From contig JABDDN010000006.1 of assembly GCA_013287585.1 (NCBI GenBank), positions 1 to 64,000 on the forward strand: a stretch of DNA of 64,000 bases, in the 5' to 3' direction. Source of the DNA: Nitrososphaerota archaeon. Lineage in GTDB: Archaea > Thermoproteota > Nitrososphaeria > Nitrososphaerales > Nitrosopumilaceae. Both the position numbers and the translations under genes were made by a program. The notes below the pieces were generated by a model, which was given only the letters and a program-made list of their open reading frames with translations, did not search any database and had not been told where the DNA came from. Below are positions 31,321-39,393 of this stretch, piece after piece (the stretch's first letter is position 1; every line of letters starts with the position of its first letter).

Positions 31321-33442
31321 TCAAACCAAAAGAATTACAAACAAGATATTTTTTCTTATAGGAATTCAGATTACAATAATAATTACAAGCTTTCTTGTTC
31401 TTGAAGTATATACATCTGAACAAACATTTGAAGGAAATTCTATTAACATTGCTGGAAAAAATAGATTTTTTACTGAAATGGTACTTAATGCTGTAAAGGA
31501 TCACTACATAGGAGGAACGGGTGATCCTATTTCGGCACTGAAAATTTATGAACAAAACTTGCAACTATTAAAGACAGGAGGGACTCAGATGGGCATAACT
31601 CTACCTCCGTTGCCTAAAGAGTTTAATGGACAGTGGGAAAATATTCATAATTTGTATTTAGATTACCAAGCAAAAATACAAAGTTTTGTTAAATCTGATT
31701 CTGTCAATAAAGAAACAACATTAGTAGAAATTTCTTCTCTTGCTGATAGGTTGGTAGAACAAAATGACATTTTGACAGTTAATCTGGCATCAGATATTCA
31801 AAACGCAAATTTTACGCAAACATTGTTGCAGGTTTCTCTTGCTATCATAAATATTGCTACCATTCTTTTCACGATAAAGTTGGTCTATAATAATTTGAAA
31901 AAGAAAGCTGAGCAATTGATAAAAATGGAAAAAGAGAATGAGGCTGATAGAAAATACAGATCTCTTTACGAAGGATTGCCAGATCTTTGTCGTACCATAA
32001 ACGAAGACGGGGTCATAACAGATTGTAATATCGTATATGCAAATAGTCTAGGATATTCCAAAGAGGAAATTATAGGAAAATCAATATTTGACTTTGTTGA
32101 CAAATCACATTTTGATGCTCTGCATGATAAGTTTGAAACATGGAAACAAACAGGGACTTTAGTAAATCGTGAGATCTGGCTTAAAAGAAAAGATGGAAGT
32201 ATTTTTCCAACTTTGATTAGTACAACTAGTCTATACGATGAGAATGGAAAAAGAACAGGAGGCAATAGTGTGATAATCGATATGACTGAGATTTATAAAA
32301 CAAGGAATGAATTGATAGAAAAAGAAAAACAGTTAGCTATCTCAGAAGAAAAAGCTAAAAATAGCAGATTGATAGCAATAGGTGAAACTGCATCACGATT
32401 AGGGCATGATTTGAGAAATCCGTTATCTGTCATAATGAATACTGTTGAGATATTGAAATTAAAATCCAAAAATGGTGTGTATGATGAAAGTATTCTAAAA
32501 AAATATGATATTATTGATAGAGCTATAACACGAATGTCCCATCAGATTGAGGATGTGCTTGACTTTGTTAGAATAAAACCACTTGAATTGAGTAATTACT
32601 CTCTAGTTGAGATTATAAAGGAATCATCTGACAAAATAACAAAACCAAATAATATCAAGATTAACTTACCGCAAAATGATCTTAAAATAATGTGTGATTC
32701 AAAGAAACTTGAGATTGTCTTTATCAATATGATAACAAATGCAATTCAATCTATAGGAGACAAGGGAGAAATTACCATAAAGATAGCATGTGACAAAGAC
32801 AATGCATGCATCTCAATTGAAGATTCAGGACCAGGAATTGCAGATGAAATTCTTCCAAAGATATTTGATCCTCTGTTTACAACTAAACAGACAGGTACTG
32901 GATTGGGACTAGTAAGCTGTAAAAATATAATAGAACAACACGGCGGTAGTATAACTGTCAAAAATAACCCAACCACATTTACTATCTTGTTACCACTGGC
33001 TCAAGATGATCTTGAAGTCAAGATAAACCCGTCCATTAGTGGTGTGCCGCATGATGTTCAACTTATGAGATACTATGAAGAAGCGTTAGCACAAGCTGCA
33101 CGGAATTATGCTTTTACTGGCGATAAAAAGTGGGAACAAAGATACAAAACCTTAGAACCACTATCAGATAAATTATTAAAAAAGACTATTAAAACTGCAG
33201 ACAAAAAAGATAAAGAATTCTTTTTAGCTATGGATAAAGCAAATCTTAATCTTGTAGAAATGGAAACCAAATCATTTGAACTTGTTAACAATGGTCAGGC
33301 AAGCGAGGCAGTCAAGCTATTAGAAAGTGATGAATATGAAAGAAGGAGAAAAATATTACGAGATGGTCTTACTGAACATATCAAAACAATAGAATCTAAT
33401 GAATTGGTTCATACTCAGTCAACTAACATACATTTATCATAA
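31313..33442 (+). CDS. PilJ-sensor/PAS histidine kinase with C-terminal four-helix domain
   Basis: A 709-aa membrane kinase. TM1 spans about 11-32. The external domain at 33-160 resembles PilJ/type IV-pilus MCP sensors (SINIAGKNRFFTEMV). TM2 lies near 168-190, PAS about 220-330, and HisKA has His365 (LGHDLRNPLSVI). The ATPase has NMITNAIQSI, IEDSGPGI and GTGLGLVSCKNI. Residues 580-700 form a helical domain (ARNYAFTGDKKWEQRYK, then NLVEMETKSFELVNNG), usually a sensory module in other proteins. Its position after the ATPase is unusual. Confidence 0.9.
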   Translation: MNNQTKRITNKIFFLIGIQITIIITSFLVLEVYTSEQTFEGNSINIAGKNRFFTEMVLNAVKDHYIGGTGDPISALKIYEQNLQLLKTGGTQMGITLPPLPKEFNGQWENIHNLYLDYQAKIQSFVKSDSVNKETTLVEISSLADRLVEQNDILTVNLASDIQNANFTQTLLQVSLAIINIATILFTIKLVYNNLKKKAEQLIKMEKENEADRKYRSLYEGLPDLCRTINEDGVITDCNIVYANSLGYSKEEIIGKSIFDFVDKSHFDALHDKFETWKQTGTLVNREIWLKRKDGSIFPTLISTTSLYDENGKRTGGNSVIIDMTEIYKTRNELIEKEKQLAISEEKAKNSRLIAIGETASRLGHDLRNPLSVIMNTVEILKLKSKNGVYDESILKKYDIIDRAITRMSHQIEDVLDFVRIKPLELSNYSLVEIIKESSDKITKPNNIKINLPQNDLKIMCDSKKLEIVFINMITNAIQSIGDKGEITIKIACDKDNACISIEDSGPGIADEILPKIFDPLFTTKQTGTGLGLVSCKNIIEQHGGSITVKNNPTTFTILLPLAQDDLEVKINPSISGVPHDVQLMRYYEEALAQAARNYAFTGDKKWEQRYKTLEPLSDKLLKKTIKTADKKDKEFFLAMDKANLNLVEMETKSFELVNNGQASEAVKLLESDEYERRRKILRDGLTEHIKTIESNELVHTQSTNIHLS

Positions 33443-34687
33443 ACTCAATAACAAATATGAATTAAATCCTACAATTATTCCTACAAAAACTGATGCAATT
33501 ATAGTTGTAATTTTTCTATTCACAAACTCACCCATCAATTTCTTGTTCATTGTAAGTATGACAACTGGTATTACTGCAATTGGTATCATCAGACTTAGAA
33601 TGAATTGACTATACACTAGTATATGCAAAGGATCAAAGCCAAGCAGTATGGCAGCAGTGGTTGGAATCACATTTACAAATCTTGTAATAATTCTTCGTAG
33701 CCACATGTTGACTTTTTTCCCCAAAAACCCTTCCATTATTATTTGACCTGCTATTGTTCCTGCAGCAGATGAAGCAATACCTGATGAGAGCAAAGTAATC
33801 ACGAAAACTATTCCTGCAGATATTCCAAACAAAGGCACAAGTGTTTTGTAAGCTTCCGAGATTGATTGAATTTGAGAATTGTTGGGATAGAATGCAACCG
33901 CAGCCATTAGTAAGATTGCGGCATTAACCAAGGCAGCTATGGTGAGCAAAAATACGGTCTCGGCAAGATGTAGTCTTCTCATCTTCCTTCTCTCCCCAAG
34001 TGTCTTGCCGCTTGCTTTTTCTTTTGTAAGAAAAGAATGTAAAAAGACAACATGTGGCATTACTGTGGCGCCAATTATGCCAACAGCAACAAACAATGCA
34101 CTAGAATTTACAAAGTGAGGAGAAAATGAACCAGAAAGTATTCCATGGATAGTTGGCGGTGCCACTAACAGCTCATAGACATAGCCAAAGCTTATGATTG
34201 AAACAAAAAGCAAAAAGAGCTGTTCAAGTAGACGAAATCTTCTTGATGTAAGTGCTAATATGATGATAACATCTGCGGCTCCAAAGATTGCAGCATAGAT
34301 CATTGGTACTCCAAACAATAAATTTAATGCAATGACTGTTCCAAGATATTCTGCAAGGTCTGTTGCGGCCGCTGCAACTTCCGCACTTAACCAATATGGT
34401 ATGATGAATAACTTTCTACCTAATTTTTCCCGCAAAATTTCGGCCATACTTTTTTCTGTAGCAATTCCTAATTTTCCAGATAAATACTGGACTAGCATCG
34501 CTATAGCACTTGAAAGCCATACAACCCAGAGTAACGAATAACCAAAAGCAGCTCCACCTTGTAGATCTGTTCCATAATTTCCAGGATCCATGTATGCTAT
34601 GCTTACTATTAGTGCAGGACCAGAATACGCAATGAACTTTCTAAAAATACTCATAAAACGAGATATTTTTGAATTGGGTGAATGCAT
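33437..34687 (-). CDS. mntH: Nramp-family Mn/Fe transporter MntH
   Basis: A protein of about 416 aa with 11 hydrophobic segments. The first has MDPGNYGTDLQGG (the DPGN metal motif), the sixth has GATVMPHVVFLHS (MPH motif). These ligate Mn2+ or Fe2+ in proton-coupled import. I choose the ATG at 34685-34687 because a TATA-like box stands about 33 nt upstream; a TTG at 34711 is in frame. The promoter has a tandem DtxR/MntR-like operator. It overlaps the convergent kinase gene by 6 nt. Confidence 0.92.
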   Translation of the reverse strand: MHSPNSKISRFMSIFRKFIAYSGPALIVSIAYMDPGNYGTDLQGGAAFGYSLLWVVWLSSAIAMLVQYLSGKLGIATEKSMAEILREKLGRKLFIIPYWLSAEVAAAATDLAEYLGTVIALNLLFGVPMIYAAIFGAADVIIILALTSRRFRLLEQLFLLFVSIISFGYVYELLVAPPTIHGILSGSFSPHFVNSSALFVAVGIIGATVMPHVVFLHSFLTKEKASGKTLGERRKMRRLHLAETVFLLTIAALVNAAILLMAAVAFYPNNSQIQSISEAYKTLVPLFGISAGIVFVITLLSSGIASSAAGTIAGQIIMEGFLGKKVNMWLRRIITRFVNVIPTTAAILLGFDPLHILVYSQFILSLMIPIAVIPVVILTMNKKLMGEFVNRKITTIIASVFVGIIVGFNSYLLLSL

Positions 34688-34715
34688 TGTGATAATTGCA
34701 TGATAGTTCAATCCT

Positions 34716-34724
34716 CATATAAAA
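34716..34724 (-). promoter_or_regulatory. TATA-like box of mntH
   Basis: Read leftward, TTTTATATG lies about 33 nt before the ATG at 34687. It adjoins the tandem operator and supports this start. Confidence 0.5.
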
Positions 34725-34757
34725 TTTAGCTTAGGCTACATAATTTAGCTTAGTCTA
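34723..34757. promoter_or_regulatory. Tandem metal-regulator operator upstream of mntH
   Basis: Two copies of AATTTAGCTTAGnCTA at 34723-34738 and 34742-34757, 19 nt apart. Each contains a palindrome (TAGC-TTAG-GCTA; TTTAG-CTTAGT-CTAAA). They resemble DtxR/MntR boxes and share the TTAGCTTnnnCTAA pattern with the site over the ZIP transporter promoter at 1512-1526. Confidence 0.6.
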
Positions 34758-34813
34758 AATTGATTGGGTGGATCTAAACATGGGTATCGTATTTTCCAAA
34801 TAATCTCATATGA

Positions 34814-35215
34814 TTATTCTGCCCAGATCTTGATCGTACCATTTTTGTATTTTTTATACAGATCAAGTTTGTACAACTTTTTTTCCAGTTCTTTTTTAAG
34901 AGACTTTGGTACTGCAACATGAAGGGGAATTTCCTTACCGTTCATCTCTAGACTAGTAAATGCCCTGAATTGAGAAACAATATTTTCATCATCTTTAATC
35001 TTAATTTTTGCCTCACCAAGGTGCCTCAAAACTCCTTTCATTCCTTCCAAATCTGGTTTGTACCCATCTCTTTCTTTTGGAACGGGTAATTTTCTATACG
35101 TTTCATCAAAATATTCTGGAGTTCCATCAATATCCAAATGTGTAATGGTTATTCCAACACCTTCCATAGATTTTGCTAATGAATTTAGTAACCTTTGATG
35201 AGCTTCTGAAGCCAT
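34814..35215 (-). CDS. Hypothetical protein, 133 aa
   Basis: A soluble protein. An amphipathic start (SEAHQRLLNSLAKSMEGVG) is followed by alternating strands (ITITHLDIDG), DGYKPDLEGMKGVLRHLGEA and a basic tail. I recognise no family. DGYKPDL-type segments suggest a nuclease-like fold at most, without the residues to support it. The ATG is at 35213-35215. It is divergent from the FMN reductase. Confidence 0.6.
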   Translation of the reverse strand: MASEAHQRLLNSLAKSMEGVGITITHLDIDGTPEYFDETYRKLPVPKERDGYKPDLEGMKGVLRHLGEAKIKIKDDENIVSQFRAFTSLEMNGKEIPLHVAVPKSLKKELEKKLYKLDLYKKYKNGTIKIWAE

Positions 35216-35263
35216 CTGTTTTATATCAAACTAAGAACAATATAAGTCAAAATTGATTTAACA

Positions 35264-35842
35264 ATGACAAAACCAAAAATTATTGCATTTGCAGGAAGTA
35301 CTAGAACTGATTCATATAATAAAAAACTAGTCAAAATAGCTTCTATTGGAGCAACAGAAGGAGGTGCGGATGTCACAATAATTGATCTTCGGGATTTTCC
35401 AATGCCAATTTATGATGGAGATTTGGAGCAAAAAGACGGGCTTCCTTCTAATGCACGTAAGCTCAAGGACCTTATGTTATCACACCAGGGATTTCTTATT
35501 TCTTCACCAGAGTATAATAGCTCTATCTCAGCTGTTTTTAAAAATACAATTGATTGGACATCACGTCAGTCAGAAGGTGAAATTCCTTTGGCTTGTTTTA
35601 AAAATAAGGTTGCAGGAATAATGAGCGTTTCCCCAAGTATACTTGGTGGTCTTAGAGGACTAGTCCATGTAAGATCAATACTTGGAAACATTGGAGTCAT
35701 AGTACTACCAGATCAAATAGCAATAGCAAAAGCTCATGAGGCATTCAATGAAGATGGTACATTAAAAGACAAAAAACAAGAAGATCAAGTCAAAAAAATT
35801 GGCGCTAACGTAGCCAAAATATTGTTAAAACTAAATGACTAA
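35264..35842 (+). CDS. NADPH-dependent FMN reductase family protein
   Basis: A 192-aa flavodoxin-like protein. AFAGSTRTDSYNKKLVKIA binds FMN phosphate and SSPEYNSSISAVFKNTIDW forms the second FMN loop. The family includes azo- and quinone reductases and chromate reductases; the substrate here is unknown. An AT-rich promoter lies just upstream. Confidence 0.9.
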   Translation: MTKPKIIAFAGSTRTDSYNKKLVKIASIGATEGGADVTIIDLRDFPMPIYDGDLEQKDGLPSNARKLKDLMLSHQGFLISSPEYNSSISAVFKNTIDWTSRQSEGEIPLACFKNKVAGIMSVSPSILGGLRGLVHVRSILGNIGVIVLPDQIAIAKAHEAFNEDGTLKDKKQEDQVKKIGANVAKILLKLND

Positions 35843-35915
35843 AATCAAAATAAAAAATTGATAGATAAATTGACTGTTTTCAACAACTAAATAATACTCG
35901 TTCCTAGGTTATCTC

Positions 35916-35988
35916 GGATCGGTGGTCTAGCTGGTAGGATACCGCACTCACACTGCGGTGGTCAGGGGTTCAAATCCCTTCCGATCCA
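35916..35988 (+). tRNA. tRNA-Val (CAC)
   Basis: A complete cloverleaf: acceptor GGATCGG/CCGATCC, anticodon stem CCGCA/TGCGG with loop CTCACAC (anticodon CAC), a 5-nt variable loop, T loop TTCAAAT and T-stem AGGGG/CCCTT with one G-T pair. The discriminator is A. No intron and no encoded CCA. Confidence 0.95.
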
Positions 35989-36039
35989 TTTTTAATATTT
36001 TCATAACATTTAAGTCGATAACAAAAAAAGAAACAAAAC

Positions 36040-37887
36040 ATGCGCATACTACAACTTCATTGTGATAGTATTGAATTTACACCTGTAAAAAAGGAGATAA
36101 AGTCAGCTGAGGAGATTGAACCTTCTTCCAAAAAATTAGATGAGGTTGTAGTGGCATTTGTAGCAATTGAAGACGGTGACAACTCTGTTGTTGCAAAAAA
36201 AGCAATGTTAGAAATCACAGAATCAATGAAAAAAGTAGGATGTAAAAAATTATTGTTGTATCCATATGCGCATCTTAGCTCAAAGCTTGCATCTCCAAGT
36301 ACTGCATTATCAATATTAAAAGAAATGGAATCACTTGCCACGGATCTTGAAGTATCAAGAGCGCCATTTGGATGGACAAAGTCTTACAAAATTCAAGTCA
36401 AAGGTCATCCTTTGGCAGAAAATTCAAAAACAATTACTGCAGATGATACGGATTCTACTTCAGATGCTGTCAAGGCAGAATCAAAAATCCAATCGTATTG
36501 GCACATTATGACGACTGATGGAAAGATGCATAAAGTTGAGGAATTTAATTTTGCAAAACATTCAGGTCTTGAAGTTTTGGCAAAATATGAATCTGCAAAG
36601 AAAAGATCTGTTGACGAACCTCCTCCACATGTCAGATTAATGAAAAAGATGGCAATAGCTGACTATGAACCAGCATCAGATTCTGGAAACATGAGATTTT
36701 TCCCAAACGGCAGACTGATAAAATCTCTCTTAGAGCGATATGTCACAGACAAGGTAATGGAGTATGGAGGATTAGAGGTTGAGACACCCATCATGTATGA
36801 CTCTCACCATCCAAGTATGGAGAGCTATTTTCACAGATTCCCAGCACGACAGTATAACATCAATTCTGAGGGAAAACAACTCTTTCTACGATTTGCGGCT
36901 TGTTTTGGCCAATTTTTAATGGCAAAGGACTTTCAACTATCATACAAAAATATGCCGCTAAAACTATACGAATTGACAAGATATAGTTTCAGAAAAGAGC
37001 AATCCGGCGAACTTGTAGGTCTGAGAAGACTGCGCGCATTTACAATGCCTGATTGCCATGCCATGTGCAAAGATATGGAACAAGCAAAAGAAGAATTTAG
37101 AAAAAGATTTGATCTATCAAGAGAAGTCATAAAAGGTGTAGGTATGGAAGAGGCTGATCTTGAAATGGCAATCAGATTTACTGAAGAATTTTACAATGAA
37201 AATAAATCTTTGATTGAGGAGCTTGTAAAAAAGATTGGAAAACCAGTACTAGTTGAGATGTGGAAAGAGAGATTTTTCTATTTTGTACTAAAATGGGAAT
37301 TTAATTATGTAGACAGTATGGGTAAAGCATCGGCACTATCTACAGATCAAATCGACGTTGAAAACGGTAAACGCTATAACATTGAATTTATAGATGAAAA
37401 CAACAAACCGCTAAATCCAATCATACTGCATAACTCTCCAAGCGGTGCCATTGAAAGAGTAATTTATGCACTACTTGAAAAAGCAGCAAAAGACACCTCT
37501 GAAGGAAAAAAACCACAATTTCCTTTATGGCTTGCACCAACACAAGTTAGACTCATACCAGTAAAGCCAGAATTTCTTGATTATTGTGAAAAATTGGCAG
37601 AAAAAATATCAACAAATGATATACGGGTAGATGTTGATGACAGAAACGAAAGCGTTGGAAAAAGCATCCGTGATGCAGAAACAGAATGGATACGATACAT
37701 CATTGTTATTGGCGAAAAAGAGGTAAATGCTGAGAAAATAGGCATAAGGGATAGGAAATCTGCTGATGCAAAGATTCTTTCAATTGACGAATTGATAAAA
37801 TCAATAAAAGAAGAAACTCTAGGAAAGCCACTTATGAGATTAAATATGAACAAGCATCTTTCAAAGCGACCGCAAATTATGGTCTAA
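36040..37887 (+). CDS. thrS: Threonyl-tRNA synthetase, archaeal type
   Basis: A 615-aa class II synthetase. The archaeal N-terminal editing domain (about 1-145: MRILQLHCDSIEFTP, LLLYPYAHLSS) removes mischarged serine. The catalytic core has RFAACFGQFLMAKDF and FRKEQSGELVGLRRLRAF, with HNSPSGAIERVIYALL as motif 3. The C-terminal anticodon domain begins about 510 (WLAPTQVRLIPV). It follows tRNA-Val. Confidence 0.95.
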   Translation: MRILQLHCDSIEFTPVKKEIKSAEEIEPSSKKLDEVVVAFVAIEDGDNSVVAKKAMLEITESMKKVGCKKLLLYPYAHLSSKLASPSTALSILKEMESLATDLEVSRAPFGWTKSYKIQVKGHPLAENSKTITADDTDSTSDAVKAESKIQSYWHIMTTDGKMHKVEEFNFAKHSGLEVLAKYESAKKRSVDEPPPHVRLMKKMAIADYEPASDSGNMRFFPNGRLIKSLLERYVTDKVMEYGGLEVETPIMYDSHHPSMESYFHRFPARQYNINSEGKQLFLRFAACFGQFLMAKDFQLSYKNMPLKLYELTRYSFRKEQSGELVGLRRLRAFTMPDCHAMCKDMEQAKEEFRKRFDLSREVIKGVGMEEADLEMAIRFTEEFYNENKSLIEELVKKIGKPVLVEMWKERFFYFVLKWEFNYVDSMGKASALSTDQIDVENGKRYNIEFIDENNKPLNPIILHNSPSGAIERVIYALLEKAAKDTSEGKKPQFPLWLAPTQVRLIPVKPEFLDYCEKLAEKISTNDIRVDVDDRNESVGKSIRDAETEWIRYIIVIGEKEVNAEKIGIRDRKSADAKILSIDELIKSIKEETLGKPLMRLNMNKHLSKRPQIMV

Positions 37888-37924
37888 ATATAAAAATTAT
37901 CTAGAAATATATTTTCTAATATGA

Positions 37925-38170
37925 TTATGATGCATCCAAGTCTCTAGGGGCAATCTCCAGAGCTTTGTTAAAAGATTCTATTGCTTCATCATATCTGCCC
38001 AAACTGCGAAGAGCAACACCTTTCTTGTTCCAAATGTCAGGATTGTTTGGATTGGTCACCAGTATTTTTTCAAAATAATCAAGAGCTTCTTCATATTTAC
38101 CGTCTTCCAAAAAACTCATTCCTTTTTTCATAATCTCTTGAGTGTCTGAATCCATGTCTAGTATTAGCAA
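37925..38170 (-). CDS. Small TPR-repeat protein
   Basis: A protein of about 75-81 aa with two tetratricopeptide repeats (GKYEEALDYFEKILVTNPNN and GRYDEAIESFNKALEIAPRD). The first Met opens MLILD; the Met at residue 6 (MDSDTQ) is an equal candidate. It is a protein-protein interaction module without catalytic part. It runs 19 nt after the agmatinase-like gene on the same strand. Confidence 0.85.
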   Translation of the reverse strand: MLILDMDSDTQEIMKKGMSFLEDGKYEEALDYFEKILVTNPNNPDIWNKKGVALRSLGRYDEAIESFNKALEIAPRDLDAS

Positions 38171-38189
38171 GTCTTGCTTATTTTGTTTC

Positions 38190-39059
38190 TTAATGTGAAA
38201 TATTCATCGCAATGACTTCGGACATTAGCTTTGCAGCAAGTGACGCAGTTGCACCATTATCATATGGTGGGCAAAGTTCTACTATATCCATACATGGTAT
38301 CTTTTTTTCTTCTAAAGAATATATCATGTCAAAGAGTTCTCTTGAGGTAATGCCCAACGCTTCTGGGTTTCCAACACCTGGCGCAAATGCAGGGTCTAAT
38401 ACATCCAAATCTACACTGAGATAAATTTTGTCAAACGTAGAAACTGCATCTTTTACTAGCTTTGAGCCTTTTCCCTCACGAATATCTTTGTCCGTGATGG
38501 TTCTCACCTTGTGTTCTTCTTTGAATGCAAGCTCTTCTTTTACAAAGGATCTTGCACCAACATGAATGATGTTTTCAGCTCCACGTTTTTCAATTATTCT
38601 TCTAAGGTATGCCGCATGACTGAGTTTGATATCTGCATATTCATCACGTAAATCATAGTGTGCATCAAAAACAATGTAGCCAGTTTCTTTTGGAAAACTC
38701 ATGTATGTTCCATAAGTAATTGAATGTTCTCCACCTAGGATGATTAACTGTTTTTCTCTTTTGGCAAGTTCCGCAGTTATCTTTCCTACCATGTCTATCA
38801 CTTCGGCTGCAACAACGGTATGTCTTGTATTTCCCAAGTCTTCGATGTTTACGCTTTCTAAATCAACATTAAATCTTGTGGAGAATATTTCTATATTGTT
38901 TAATGCGAGTCTTATCGCATCTGGTCCAAATCTGGTTCCTGGTCTAAAAGAATGTGTTGAATCAAATGGAACTCCGTATACTATTGCAGATACATCGCCT
39001 TCTTCATTTGGACTAGTTATCAGGGGATTTCTATTCATGTAAAGATCAAGGTAACTCAT
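38190..39059 (-). CDS. Agmatinase/ureohydrolase family enzyme (SpeB-like)
   Basis: A 289-aa manganese ureohydrolase. The metal ligands appear in ILGGEHSITYG, VFDAHYDLRDEY and SVDLDVLDPAFAPG. The common GGDHS is GGEHS here, but the histidine is kept. Agmatine or a related guanidino compound is the likely substrate; arginase is less likely by length and motif. A TPR gene follows on the same strand. Confidence 0.9.
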   Translation of the reverse strand: MSYLDLYMNRNPLITSPNEEGDVSAIVYGVPFDSTHSFRPGTRFGPDAIRLALNNIEIFSTRFNVDLESVNIEDLGNTRHTVVAAEVIDMVGKITAELAKREKQLIILGGEHSITYGTYMSFPKETGYIVFDAHYDLRDEYADIKLSHAAYLRRIIEKRGAENIIHVGARSFVKEELAFKEEHKVRTITDKDIREGKGSKLVKDAVSTFDKIYLSVDLDVLDPAFAPGVGNPEALGITSRELFDMIYSLEEKKIPCMDIVELCPPYDNGATASLAAKLMSEVIAMNISH

Positions 39060-39144
39060 TTTACTAGTTGGGCTGTCGATATTACATCATATAATAGTAT
39101 ACTACAGAAATGTTTTTTAAAATTAACATTAAGACAAACTAAAT

Positions 39145-39309
39145 CTAGTTTGCAATAGCATTGCTTGGCATGCTGCATTCTGGATGTATTTGGATTTCTC
39201 CGATTTTCCTACAGTGCATACATTTGAATTGTATACATTCTTTACAGTCGGGGCAAGATTGAAATTCTTGCAAAGTTTCTCCACACGACCTACATGAATC
39301 TTTTCGCAT
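39145..39309 (-). CDS. Small double zinc-ribbon-like protein (54 aa)
   Basis: A 54-aa protein with nine cysteines: CRSC at 6-9, CPDCKEC at 19-25, CMHC at 30-33 and Cys45. Spacing allows two zinc sites. The ATG is at 39307-39309. It occupies the 335-nt gap between the agmatinase-like gene and polB. Function is unknown. Confidence 0.6.
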   Translation of the reverse strand: MRKDSCRSCGETLQEFQSCPDCKECIQFKCMHCRKIGEIQIHPECSMPSNAIAN

Positions 39310-39393
39310 ATTTATAAAAATTACATGATCCTCTTATAAATTGTATGAATATTAGAATAACCTAATTACACTCGATAGTTTAAAACAATACAC

